A stretch of 64,000 nucleotides of DNA from Chromobotia macracanthus (taxonomy: Eukaryota > Chordata > Actinopteri > Cypriniformes > Botiidae), in the NCBI GenBank assembly GCA_036877525.1, contig JAZGTH010000062.1, forward strand, positions 7,562,501 through 7,626,500, written 5' to 3'. The notes beneath the pieces were generated by a model, which saw nothing but the letters and a program-made list of their open reading frames with translations, had not been told where the DNA came from and made no database searches. The position numbers and the translations under genes were made by a program. Below, piece after piece: positions 24,446 through 37,557 of this stretch. Position 1 is the stretch's first letter. The number at the start of each line of letters is the position of its first letter.

Positions 24446-27400
24446 TATATAGTATATATTATGTTGAAAAAGTTCTACTACCGTTACTGCTTTTTGATAA
24501 TTTTTTGATAACTTTAAGAGAATTCTAGAGAATGCTAGCCAATGTTCTGAGAATGTTCCCTGTTAACTGGCATGGTGACCCAGCGTCCTGTGACTGATAC
24601 TCGCACAGGGAAATCTGTGTGCCTCAATTTATAAAAAAACTCCAGAAACTAGAACTGTCAGAATTACTGTATTTGTCAGACCAAGTGTCAGATAAAGTCT
24701 CCACTCTGCTAACATTAGGCTGGGGAAGGTCTAACGTGTGCTAAAGGGCTAAAATTATGAATTGTCCCAGTGTTCAAGTAAAATGAGTCCCAGTTCAGTA
24801 TGCTTTTACAATGCTTTTTTTTTTGTTTTTTTTATTGCTGACCGATGAGGTTATGTCAGGTTGTAACATGCTACTTGTTCCTCCAGAGACATTTCTTCAG
24901 AAACCTGGGATCCATCATAACTTATGCGTTCCTGGGCACTGCCATTTCCTGTTTTGTTATTGGGTAAGTTCTCATAGACAGATTTGAGACCAGCTTCCTC
25001 AGAACAATTTTTATAAAACAAAACAAAAGAATTTATTCAGGAGTATTGAGAAGTGTGGGGTTGGATTGGGGCAGGCAGAAATGGGGCAGTTGATATTAAC
25101 GTGACAGTCAACAATTGACTTGCAATATAACATTTTTACATCTAAAACTATATTTAACAGTATTTCTTTGTTTCAAAGTTATTTGTCGAGCACCAAAGAT
25201 GTAATATGAGAACCAGGTTCAGGCATGCAGTGGAATTCATGGCAGCATTATGTGTTTCTCTTCATTTGCTGCTGTTTGAGTGTGATGATAAAGGCAGTGA
25301 TAAGAAAGTTTCTAATGCTAAAAAAACACCAATTTCCACATTTTAGAATAATAGCCAAGTCATCAAAATTATGATCTTATTTTGTTGCAGTCTTATTAAA
25401 TAGTGTAACTCAAAAGAGATGTTAAAAACTGAGGTTTATTAATGAACCTTATTCATCACTTTAGAAGTGGAAGATCAAGTTAAGTCTATTGCATTGTGGG
25501 ATACAATTTGTTGTATAATGGACATTTTGATAACTTACGAAGACGCTGTACATACTGCATATTGCAGAAGTAGCAGCATGATAGTCTGAACATAACCTAG
25601 GTTTTAATGTGGTAACCTACTTTTGATTTTGTGTTTCAGAAACCTCATGTATGGTGTGGTGAAACTGATGCAGATTTTGGGTCAGCTTACAGACAAATTC
25701 TACTACACAGACTGCTTGTTCTTTGGCGCCATCATATCTGCCACAGATCCAGGTGCATCATCTCCATCGTCCATGATATGGACCTGTATTGTGTTAAATT
25801 ATATTTTCAAAAGGCTACTGAAATGTAGGAACCCTTATATGGACTGCAGCTAAAAGCCTTGTCTACCTAGCAAACAATTTTGGGTTGTAAGAATGTTTTC
25901 CTAACATTTTGATTAAGTAACAAAAAAAACGATAAAAAAGTTCTAGGAACGTTCTAAATCTCCAATTTTTTAGATGTTGTATTAATGTTATTATGTGATT
26001 ATAAGAACATTATTTACATTTTATTTACATGTAACATGTAAAGTTAAAAAGTTATAAAGTTAGTTCCACTAACTACTTAATAATGGTTTTGAGATATATA
26101 TATGGCATACAATGTAAAAAACTGCTAACTTTACTACAAGAATAGATTTTGAGTTAATAGTTCTCCTGTAGCTCAGTGGGAGAGCATTGCGTTAACAGCA
26201 CAAGAGGTCGTGGGTTCGATTTCCAGGGAGTACATGTACTAAGAAAATGTATAACTTCAATGCACTGTAAGTCGCTTTGGATAAAAGCATCTGCCAAATG
26301 CATAAATGTAAATGTAATGCTCCCTGTTAGCTGGGTATAATGCTGACTTCTAAGTGGATCAGAAAAGACTCTGGGTACATTAATATTCAGGGGACTAATA
26401 CATTAATTTTTTGCCTACATTTTGTGTGTCTGTGTGTGCAGTCACTGTGCTTGCAATCTTTAATGAGCTTCATGCTGATGGTGATCTCTATGCACTGCTG
26501 TTTGGAGAGAGTGTCATGAATGACGCGGTCGCCATCGTCCTCTCATCGTAAGCCTATTTTCACATCATATGAATTTCTTGTTCCCCTTCTGTTGCTAGAA
26601 AAAATAGTGAATAAAAAGTAAAATCATTATCACTGTGTTTTCTGCAGCAGATGGTGGGGTTTCCCAGACTGCCAGAAGTGTGTGTGCAAGTGTGATTTTG
26701 CAAGCGTGAGTGTACGAGAGTGTGTGGGTGCCCTGGTATTCACTGCATTATGGGGATCAAATGTCCCCTTGAGTATAGTAATACCAGTTTTGGTCCCCAT
26801 GAGGAAACAAGCTTATAAATCATACAGAACAATCTTTTTTTTGAAAATCTAAAATAGCAGAAAGTTTTACTGTGATGGTTAGGTTTAGGGGTAGGGTTAG
26901 TGTAGGGGGACAGAATGTACAGTATATATGGAACATATATGTTACATATGTTACATCTATGGAATGTGTCTTGGGAAAATTTCTCATTGTAGTGTTTAAT
27001 AATAGAAGCTAATGACTGCAGCACTTTGAGATCACAAAAATCCCCTATAATGGAACTCTGACTCCCCCTTTTGGACAGAATGACCAAACGCTTTCTGTTT
27101 CTGATTGCCATTTTCACATACTAATACCATATGTCTCTGTAGATATGAAGATATAAATACATATTTTAATTTTTATACTTTTTATACATATATACTATTT
27201 ACTAGTATATTTACTATTATTATATACTTTAATAGTATATACTTTCTTGACTTTCTTAATATGCATTAAGCAGTCATACACCACAGAATTCTTGCATCCA
27301 AAGTCCTTTTTTTTTTTTACATGTGATGCATTCATCCTGGAACATAACAATTGGTTAAACTGTTTGTTTTGTGTTTGATTGTAGGTCTATTGTGGCGTAT

Positions 27401-30400
27401 CAGCCCACAGGAGCCAACACACACACATTTGATGCCTCAGCTTTCTTCAAATCAGTGGGAATCTTTCTGGGCATCTTCAGTGGTTCTTTCGCTATGGGTG
27501 CCATTACTGGAGTCGTCACTGCTCTCATATCCTATCTGAAGATATTGACAAATTCCACACATTTAAAGTTTCTTTTACGTATACCCAGCTAACAGCTAAC
27601 ATTCTCAGAATGTTCTCTAAAAGTTCTGTCAACATTATCAAAAATGTTCTTGCAGTAGAATGTTGTTATTGTTATATATGTCATATATTTTAAAACAATT
27701 AAGGTGTTAGTGGAACGTTTCAAAAATGGTACAAAATTGTAAGTTTAAGAATTAAAAAATAACAAAAAAAGAATATAAAACTTTCTTGTAACCAAGCAGT
27801 AGCGTTAATACAACGTTTAAAAAAGGAGGTTTTGAACGTCCATAGGATATTCAATATAGCATTTTAACTTTGTTACTTAATGGAAATGTTAGGGAAATGT
27901 TCCTACAACCTAAAATTGTTAGCTGGGTATCAGGTGGTTTGATGCTTTGTATTTAATGTGCCAAATTAGTAATACTGTTACATTATCCTTCAAACAGCAG
28001 TTTTTGATTTCTTTCAAAGGTACTATATGTATATATATTCAGACATACTGTTGAGCGTTTTGATTGGTTGGGTGTTTGGATATGTGGCTTAAGTTCTTAA
28101 CTCTACCCACGTGACAAAATTCACCAAGCTGCACTGTTTTCCTCTGCTGGAGACAGCTCTGTTCTTCCTAATGTCCTGGAGTACTTTCCTACTGGCTGAA
28201 GCTTGTGGATTCACAGGTGGGGTTTTTTTTGTTTTTTTTTTTGTAAAATGGCAATGATCATTGTGTTCTTTTATGTCTCCCAGGACATCAGAAAGTGTCC
28301 AAAAAGTATTTAGGAACAAGCTGTTTTAGCAGCTGTGTTTCAATAGATGTTTTTTTGAAATGGGGGAAAGTTTTTGTGAAAAGAGTTGTGAAAGTTACAG
28401 TATGTTTTATTAATCCAATGAAGTTCTTATTTTAGAGGATTGTGGTTTTCTGGTTTGCTTGTTGTGCTGTATGATGTTTGACCATATGAAGATGAGTCTA
28501 ATGACAATGTATGTTTGTGGACACATCCAGCCTGCAGTTGAACCTGTATCCCATTCCAATGATTCACGAATCAGGGACATTTGCATATATAGTGCTGATT
28601 CTCTTCATCATTTCAGGTGTTGTGGCTGTGCTGTTTTGTGGAATCACACAGGCTCACTATACTTACAACAATCTCTCAGAGGAATCAACCAAACGCACCA
28701 AACAGGTACAAGATTTTCTCACTACAGTAAACGACTTCAAAAGACACTTTGATGCAGAGACCCACCAGTAGAGGATAGTGTGAAATGAAATCCCAGCTCT
28801 GCATCCGATCACTGTGTAATGTGATGGAGAGCAGTGGGGTGGGTGCAGTAATTATGACACCTCTGTGGCTCTAGCTGTCTCTCTCCAGGGGGTCGGACCC
28901 CCTATTATCAAAGCTTCTGTCTGTTTCTGAAGTGGGTGAGAAGTTATCGAGTCAAAGGGATTGAAGATATCAACCTTGGCTCTACATCAGTCGCAGGTTT
29001 CTTTAGCTCCTCTGTGGTGAAGGGCAGGGTAGCAGATTGAGAGGCTGAAACTTTGAAAGTTCACTTTAATAATGTGTCACTTTTTGTGCAAATTAAGGGT
29101 GCTAGAAAGTCTATTCTCTGATGCATCAGGATTCTTTTCTTAAAAATTCAAAATCGATTACCTTTCATTTTAAATTATGACTGAACGTGTTGTACCGAAA
29201 TTCGACTCCCTGTAAGATTTTGACTCCCCTGATTCAGTCACAGTTGCTTTCAGGTTTGATCCTGCAGGTTGTAGTTTGTCCATCTTTGTACAAATGAAGC
29301 GTTTTTGCTAGGATACTTTTGGCTGTGAGCATTCATTATGCTTAGCCATGATTTTGAATTTAAGAATAGATGCAGAATCATTAGAAAGTCACAATGAATG
29401 AGAGAATTGACTTTCTCTCGCACCCCTAGTGTCACACCTGCTCTTTTAGCAGCTGCAACATATGCATGCTGTTGTAAATAATGCATTGTGTGTTTCTATG
29501 CTGTTGCAGTTGTTTGAGGTGCTGCACTTCCTGGCTGAGAACTTCATCTTCTCGTACATGGGCCTGGCACTCTTCACCTTCCAGAATCACGTCTTCAGTC
29601 CAATTTTCATAGTTGGGGCCTTTGTATCCTATTTAAAATGATTGGGTTAGGTGGACAGCACTTTACAGGCTGAAGCAAGCCTGCAAAAATCATGTGTCTT
29701 TTTATCCCCTCCTTAAAGTATATTTTTAATGTACATTTGTACATTAAATAATAATGTACATTTTTCACAAAAAAAAACTTGTCACATTGATTTGTATTAC
29801 CAGTTTTTAATGTGCACAGTGTGGCAGTTTTTGATCTACCACACTTATTTGATCTTCAGGGTAAATTTTAAAAACTTGCCCTTAAAGAGACCATCATTTA
29901 CTCACCCTCATGTCATTACAAACCTGTATGACTTTTTTCTGTGAAACACAATAGATTTTTGAGAGATGTCTTAGTGGTTTAAACTTAAGTTTAAGTTCAA
30001 TGTGTGCCACTGTTGTTTGGTTGCCAACGTACTACAAAATATCCTCTTTTGTGTTCCTCTGATGCAAACAAGTCTTACAGGTTTGGAATGACATGAGGGT
30101 AAGTAAATGATGGAAGAATTTTCAATTTTGGGTGAACTATACCTTTAAAGTAACACAATCCGTGCATTTCATAATTTCCATGAAAGATTGGGTCATTCCA
30201 TTTGTGTTGAAAATTTCCTTAAGCACATACTGACCTCCAGCTAGCCATCTTTATCGGCCGGGCCTTAAACATCTACCCCCTGTCCTTTCTGATTAACCTG
30301 GGCCGAAGACACAAAATCAGTGGAAACTTTCAGCACATGATGATGTTTGCCGGTAAGGTGACAAAATCTTACCTTACCTCTACTTCACGAAAATCCAGAC

Positions 30401-33400
30401 CAAATATGAACAGGTAAACAGAAAGTAGAAAGTGAATGTAAGCATTCAAGTATTTCTAATGGAATCAGATTTGTAAAGATGTCCTTTAGTGTCAGGCTGT
30501 CTGATGTGAGCTCTCTGTAGATTTCAGCAACCTACTGAACCTTATCAAGATCTAAATTAAGAGTGAAACAAGGCATCCAAATCAGAATGCATCTAATAAC
30601 AGCTTCTCATGTGGAGCAGCTCCCCTCAGATTAGCCACATCACCCAGATTAAAGGGCAGTAAAGTGCAGCACTGTTCAAAGACATGTTTGATTTACATGC
30701 TGTTTTTACAAGCTGTTTCTGACAGCGCTGCCATTCTGGCTAAACTCTTTTGTGATCACCAAACGTGTGTGTGTGTGTGTGTGTATATATGTTCTTCGTA
30801 GGGCTTCGAGGGGCTATGGCATTTGCATTGGCGATTCGCGACACCGCCACGTACGCGAGGCAGATGATGTTCACCACCACCCTGCTCATTGTGTTCTTCA
30901 CAGTTTGGGTGTTTGGTGGAGGTACCACGCCGATGCTGTCCTGGCTAAATATTAGGTCAGAGCTGAAGAAACTCTACCATGGGCTGTCTGTGTCTTGATA
31001 AATGTGCAGTATCCCACACCTTTTGTGCTACAATCATGAATTAAACCTCAATTGATTTGTCTTACTCAAAGTGACCAATGTATTTACAGGAGATGATAAA
31101 ATGGCTATAATAATAAAGTTAGACCTTACTTAGGGACCAAAATATTATAGAAACTTGGGGGTGGATTTTTTTAGGCAAATATGCTGCCACTCATTTACAT
31201 ACATTTACATTTGGTTATTTAGTGAGCTGCTTGCAAATGAGGATTACTACAGACATGCACGGCTAGCTTTAAGACGTCAATTACGCATACGTTCCAGCAG
31301 GTGGCGCAAAAGCTCACCATAAACATTGTTTAATGGTGTAATGGCGCAAACTTGAACGAATTAGATCACACCTGATTGTCCTTGTAAGACCTCTGAAGAG
31401 CTGTAACAAACATCAAGTTCAGACCTCAACCGAGTTCATGCTGCGTTTGTGTACTGCAAACACTTTTCCGTTTTGCATCCACAGCAGTTCTAGACAACGC
31501 AGATGGCATAGGAGCTGGAGTTGTTTATCGCACCGTGTGCAGACTGTCTCTCAGCATGAGATGGCCAGGCCTGACCAGGGCCATTAATAAAAGCTGCTAG
31601 TTTATCAGAATAAAGAGGATTATTGATGAGTGTTGCTGATGGCAGCTGCTACTGAAAGAAATTGAGAAGCTCTGGTTAATATCTTTTCCATATAACAAAG
31701 ATACATACTGACCAGTGGCTGTCTAGCTCTGAAAAAAGCCAAAGCACTATAAAAGTCCATATGACTTATTCTCTGAAAGAAAATAAGTAAGCATTCATTC
31801 CAAAGCCTGTCACATTCACTATACACTTATTTAAATTTTGTGTTGCCTGGAAAAGAAAAACATTTGGATGACATGGTGGTAAATAGATGACAACAGCATT
31901 TTAATTTCTGAGTTACTTATGTTCCTGTAGCTCAATTAGTAGAGCATTGTGTTGGCAGTGCAAAGGTTGTGGGTTTGCATCACATACATCACACATACTG
32001 ATCAAATGTATATCTTGAATGCACTTTGCATTAAAGCATCTGCCAAATGTGTAAATGTAAACTTAAGCCTTAAAAAGGGCTAAAACTGAGTCTTTGTTAA
32101 AACTTTAAGCCTAAGTAGCTTATGCTTATAACAGCTATTTAAATGTTTAAAAGGTTTGTTTTAAACATTTCAGACATTTGTTTATCCACATCTGGCACTG
32201 TTTGTGTTGTCTATGGAAAGGTGGGTTTGAAAAGTAAATAGAACATGTTTGTTTTTGTTATCTGGATGTGAGGTTGTGTTGTGCAGTTAGTGGACTGGTA
32301 TGTCAGTAAGCGCCAGCAGAGGCAGCCAGTTAAACACAATTAACTCCCTGTACCTTCAGCTAGAGGGACTGTAGGATGTTTGTGTTTTGCTGGATTAGGT
32401 TAGAGGTGTGTTGGAACACTGTGATAAATCAAGCACATCTGTAGGCCAGATTTGTTTGTAGGTCAGCAAGTTAAATTCGCTTGTGAAGGTTAATATGTCT
32501 CGTGTTATGGGGAAATTTATTTGAATTAGTTATCACTAATATGCTATTTGGAACCACCAGGGCTTAGGAGGTACCTGAATCATACATGGGCTCGCTTTTT
32601 TGTTTGACTAGATAGGGAACCCCTTACCAACCACTAAGCAATACTCCAGCATCCACCAAAAACACCCTAGCAACTGCTTAGATATGCTTAAAAATCAACC
32701 AGAATACACTGGAAACCACAAAGTGATGACCCATAACATTTCAGCATCATGGTTTAAACATGGATTTAAACCTTTTTGAATTGTCAAACTTCACAGCCAT
32801 GAGCAACTCTCTGCCAGAATTTCAATTTTCTTTCTAATCCAAAAATATAAATTTGGGTTATTGACAGTTGTGTATTGGCATTTTATTGGCTGTTTCTGTA
32901 TGAAATTTGTTTACATCTTATGATTATGGTTTTGCCACATCGAAGCAACCAGCAAAAAAGATCTTTTCTTTGAGATTTTAAAGGTATACTTTGTTTTATG
33001 AAATTAATAGTTTTGTTTTAAAGCAAGTTGCTTGGCAACTAGAAACCATTAGACATTAATAAAAAAGGATAAGTCGTAAAAATAAAATATCATGAAAGCA
33101 CACATGTATGCAAAGCAGAAAAGTGAGAGCTCATGCAATAGGGAAATGTAGGGAATGCAGCTGTTTATGATTTTCTGTTTCTCAAGTGGTGAGCAATTGA
33201 AGAAGTGTTGCACAGGTAATTGTTAATTCGCATGGGTTACGTAGTAAATTATCATTTCCTAGTTTGTAAACAAATGGATTTTTTTTTGTATTGTATTGAT
33301 TGTTTAATTAACAGCTGATTTTGTTGCCGTACGCTAAGCGTAGATCAAATGCATTCCGAGTTTTTTTTTTTAGTTCTGATGACCTATAATAATGTATTTC

Positions 33401-35793
33401 TTCAGTCACATGATGCATTAGTGTACAATATGTAATACAATATTAACAATATGAATATTCCAGCCAGCTGTGTTTTCCAAGCATTTAGCGATTCTGCACT
33501 GCTAGCCTTTTGTTGTTCTACATTTCAACAAAAAAATTGAGGGATGCAATTCTCTCCCACCCTGGAAAGGGTTTCCATTTACACTAATGCACTACATTTG
33601 ACCCCTGGACATGGCTTTTTCCATGCAAAGTGAGAGCTAGCCTCTGATAATCTACACACACACACACACACACACTAAATGGGGACATTTCACAGAAAAA
33701 CTTGCAAAACTATGCATTTTTAGAATTTTTTTTCTTTACTATATTTTTATAGCAATTTTACAAACGAGGATGTCCCCAAAAGGAGGTTCTGCTCAGATTT
33801 GTCAGGTTTTTCTGGCTTTTGAGTACAAATTTGTCCTCAGTATATGGTTAAATAACACCCCTACACACATACACAAACACACACAACAATCCTAGACTGT
33901 GACTGTGTCTTGCTTTAGGTGACTGTAGGCTATAAAAAAGCAACTTGATATCTCATTGGGCAAAAATGTTTTAGGAAATGAGAGAAGAGGTTCATGTTTA
34001 GCTTAAAAAAACAGGCATTTCACTCTTATTCAAGCTTATTTGAATAATTAAAGAGATTAAAGAGGGATTTTACATAACTCCCTATTGAAACTGAAATCAA
34101 TGGCATATATTTAGGGCCCTGGTCAATGGAGTGTCTGAGTGCTGTGCGGAACAAACCACAGAATCCAAAGAGTGGCTTTATATTCATCACCATTTGTTAC
34201 TTTTCTCTTAAAAGTCTTTAATGGGTCATTATGTCAGTGTTAGCAATTGTAAATGAGTGAGGAAAATAGGAAAATGCTTGTTTCACTAAAATTTGGAATT
34301 TAATCAAGTGTCAGTTTTCACAGCCCCTTATTGAAAACAGTGGTACAGCCATGTACAGACCAACAGTTATGTAAACATGAATATCTTTGAAGAAAGCTCT
34401 GTTAAAGAAAAAAACAAGCAACTATAAAAATGACATGCAGATGAAATTGCACAGTCTCTACTGTGTTGCTGTATAAGGATCTAAGCCAGATTGCTTTTTT
34501 TTAGCGTTGGTTTAGGTTCATTTTCAAAGTTCTGCCTTTTCTAGAACAGTTCTGGGAGGTTCCACTGACTTTGTAAACATTGAGCTCAGCACACAGAGAG
34601 CTAATTCAGAATAGGAATGTGAAGCACTAGATCGTGAGTTTTAACACAGTGGTGGGTTCAAGAAATGTTTGTTTTGCAAAAACAGGAAGAACAAGATTTT
34701 ATTTCCCTTTGATTGGCCATTTAACCCTTGTGCAGATATAGATATTTCAGTAATATCTTTCTTCTGCATGTTTTATAGTTTTACAATGTCATACAATGTT
34801 TTAAAATGTCCTTTACGTTGTTTATTGGGACAGTTGGGCCTAATGGTTAGAGAGTCAAACTTGACCCAAAGGGTTGAAGGTTCAAGTCCCATTGTTGGCA
34901 GGAAATGATTGAAGTACCCTTGAGCAAGGCATCTTTTCTCCAGTTGCTCCCCCAGTCATAGCTGTGTGTGTGTGTGTGACAATGAATGCACTAATTCCAC
35001 AATCTTGGTTTGTCCAGTTCAATAAACAGAGATTGAGAATGTCCTTCAGTTTTTGGTGTATTGCTGGAGATCCTTCAGCTTTGATGTGTGGCAGTGTGTT
35101 TGATGCTGGTTTCAAGAGCTTCTGTGTTGTGCTCCGGGTGGGAGAGGCCTCGAATGCAGAGACGGGGCGGCTGCATAGACTGTGTCGTTACATCAGGTGA
35201 TGTGTTTCACATTCTTGCACAGGTGGTGGTGACTTCCAGTTCATTTGGAAAATGCACATCGGGAGAAATGTTTCATGTGAAACTTATCTTACCACATAAG
35301 CATTCCCTGGTTCCTATTTCGCTTTGCTCCCTTATTCCAATCTGCTGTAGTGGTCGATCAATATGAGTTTTTCAGGGCTGATGCTGTTATCTGGAGAGCT
35401 GGGTATGGTGACATAAATAACATTGCATGAACACAACGTAATATTCACTTACACTGGCACAAAACAGACTGTGAATTTTACATAGTGCATAGCAGCTTTT
35501 TTAAAAACAGGCTCAAACTAACTCTACATACATTGAAGAGTAAGTAATGGCATATTATATATACTGTGCTTCATATATAGCGGTTTTCTTGTGCACATCC
35601 AGTGAGGACAATCTCAAAGTCGGACCGCCATTTAACAATAGTGAGTCGGAGGCAGACAGATTCTTGATCTTGTATTTATGTCATCATCCTACTGTACTGT
35701 AGTACTGTCCTCTAGTACTGTACTTCAATCTAATCTAGTCAACTTTAGTCTACTTGAGTCAGCTGTGTTCACTATAAAGTACTACATTTACAA

Positions 35794-35859
<66 letters not shown>

Positions 35860-37526
35860 ATTTAACTAAGGTTACTGCAAGAACATTTTTTAATAACCTT
35901 GAGAGAACTTTGGAAAGTGTTGTTGTTGCCAATGTTCTGATAATGTTCCCTGCTGTGTGGGCTGTCACTTCTGTTCACACTGGGGTGTCAGAGAGAATCT
36001 GGAAGTTAATCTCATTGGAACTCTCTTAGCCAGATGAATGAGACCAAGCAGCAAGAAACACAGTATTAGTCATATGAACTAAATCAACATCTGCTTATAC
36101 ATGCATTTAAACATATCTGTAGATCTTGGTTTTAGTTCAAAAACATGCTCAATGCGAGCTAACTCTGCAGGAAGGAAATGTTGAGGGTCCACCAACTGTG
36201 TGCATAGAGTGTGAGCTGTATGTATTATGGTTAGGGGGTGGGGCTTGCTATGTTTGCATTGTGTTTGTGTTATCCCCTCTCGACCCTTTTAATGTAGTCC
36301 AGCCTGCAGGTCTAGTTACTAAATCAAATCATCCTTCTGTTGAACTTTCCATCATCTTTTTTGTCTGTCTTTCATTGTTAAATCATTAGATGTGGCAGGA
36401 GTATGTTATCCTTTTTACCCCCTGTCCTTGCCCTCTATGTCACCCAGTTGGTGGGAGCCAGATATTCCTCACTGACACTGAACAGAAGACAATCAGTAAA
36501 GGTTTAACCACTTTCAAGGGAAAGACAGATAAGTCAGCTCATTCAGATTAAATTGGCCACTATCCATGTGGGCGACACTGTATCCCAGAATGCCTGAGCG
36601 TCTGTTAACCCACAAGTCTAACTTCACAATGAAATCTCGGTGCAAATTTGTTTGGTCACTGGGTTTAAAAGCTAAATTCAGCCTACCCATATAGCCACTG
36701 TTTTAATTGACATTGGTGAGAAATAAAAGACAAGCTATTGCATTGAGGGTCAGCAAATGTACTTAAAGGTCAGAATGTAAGTTCAAATGAGGTATCAATT
36801 ATCAGAGCAGAGTATCGACCCCTCCAAGCTCTGGAGGTCTCTGGGGTTGTCCTCGCATTTCAGCCAGTCAAGCAAAGGCTAGAACTTGGCTAACCAACAA
36901 CACAAAGCAGGCGTGTGTTTGTTGCTGAAGAAAGATGCAGTTAAAGTGGATTAGGTAGTACAGTTGTTTCAGCATTTCCCATAACTGCACTATTTTTAGT
37001 AAAAACTGTAACAGGAAATATTGCCAGTGTTTCATTCAGTGATGAAAACACAAAAGATTAAAAAGACTGCTTTTATCGTTAAAACAATTTTTGAATGCAA
37101 ATTCAACTGTAGTACAGGAAACACTGAATGTTGCATTAGGCCTGTTGTGTGTTATAAGATACAAAGATGATCAATATCTCTCTGTTTAGGTCAGTGGCTT
37201 TCTTTTTATCTTGACATCATTCTGCTGCTCTGTGTTGTCTGTGATCACTGTGAGTCTTCATTATGCACTGTGTGAAATGCTCATGTTTCACGTATACACG
37301 AACAGACAGCCACACCCTCCAAACACCCTGACGTGCATTTTCTGTTTTTTCCAGAGTTGGAGTGGACCCAGACCAGGATCTTCAGCCATGTGGAGACAGT
37401 TTCCAGGTCCTGCAGGGAGTAAGTTTTGAATTGTTGACTGAAGCTGACATTAACATGTATAGTGTTAGTTTTCACACTACAATTGAGAGTATGGCTACAC
37501 AGTGCTTACACATACACACAGGGAAC

Positions 37527-37557
<31 letters not shown>

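Larger units (their letters stand above)
30956..37354 (+). other. slc9a7: slc9a7 intron 12 (6.4 kb, the largest)
   Basis: It is bounded by a GTCAGA donor and a TTCCAG acceptor. It contains SINEs at 31921-32062 and 34826-34970, a family A element at 35780-35962 and CA/GT/AT microsatellites. No further coding exon is recognised: the frame joins directly from LNIR to VGVDPDQD, as in human NHE7. Confidence 0.7.

Noticed and set aside
26163..26236. tRNA-like sequence with intact A and B boxes
   Set aside because: It continues into a SINE body and tail shared by several copies, so it is a SINE head, not a tRNA gene.
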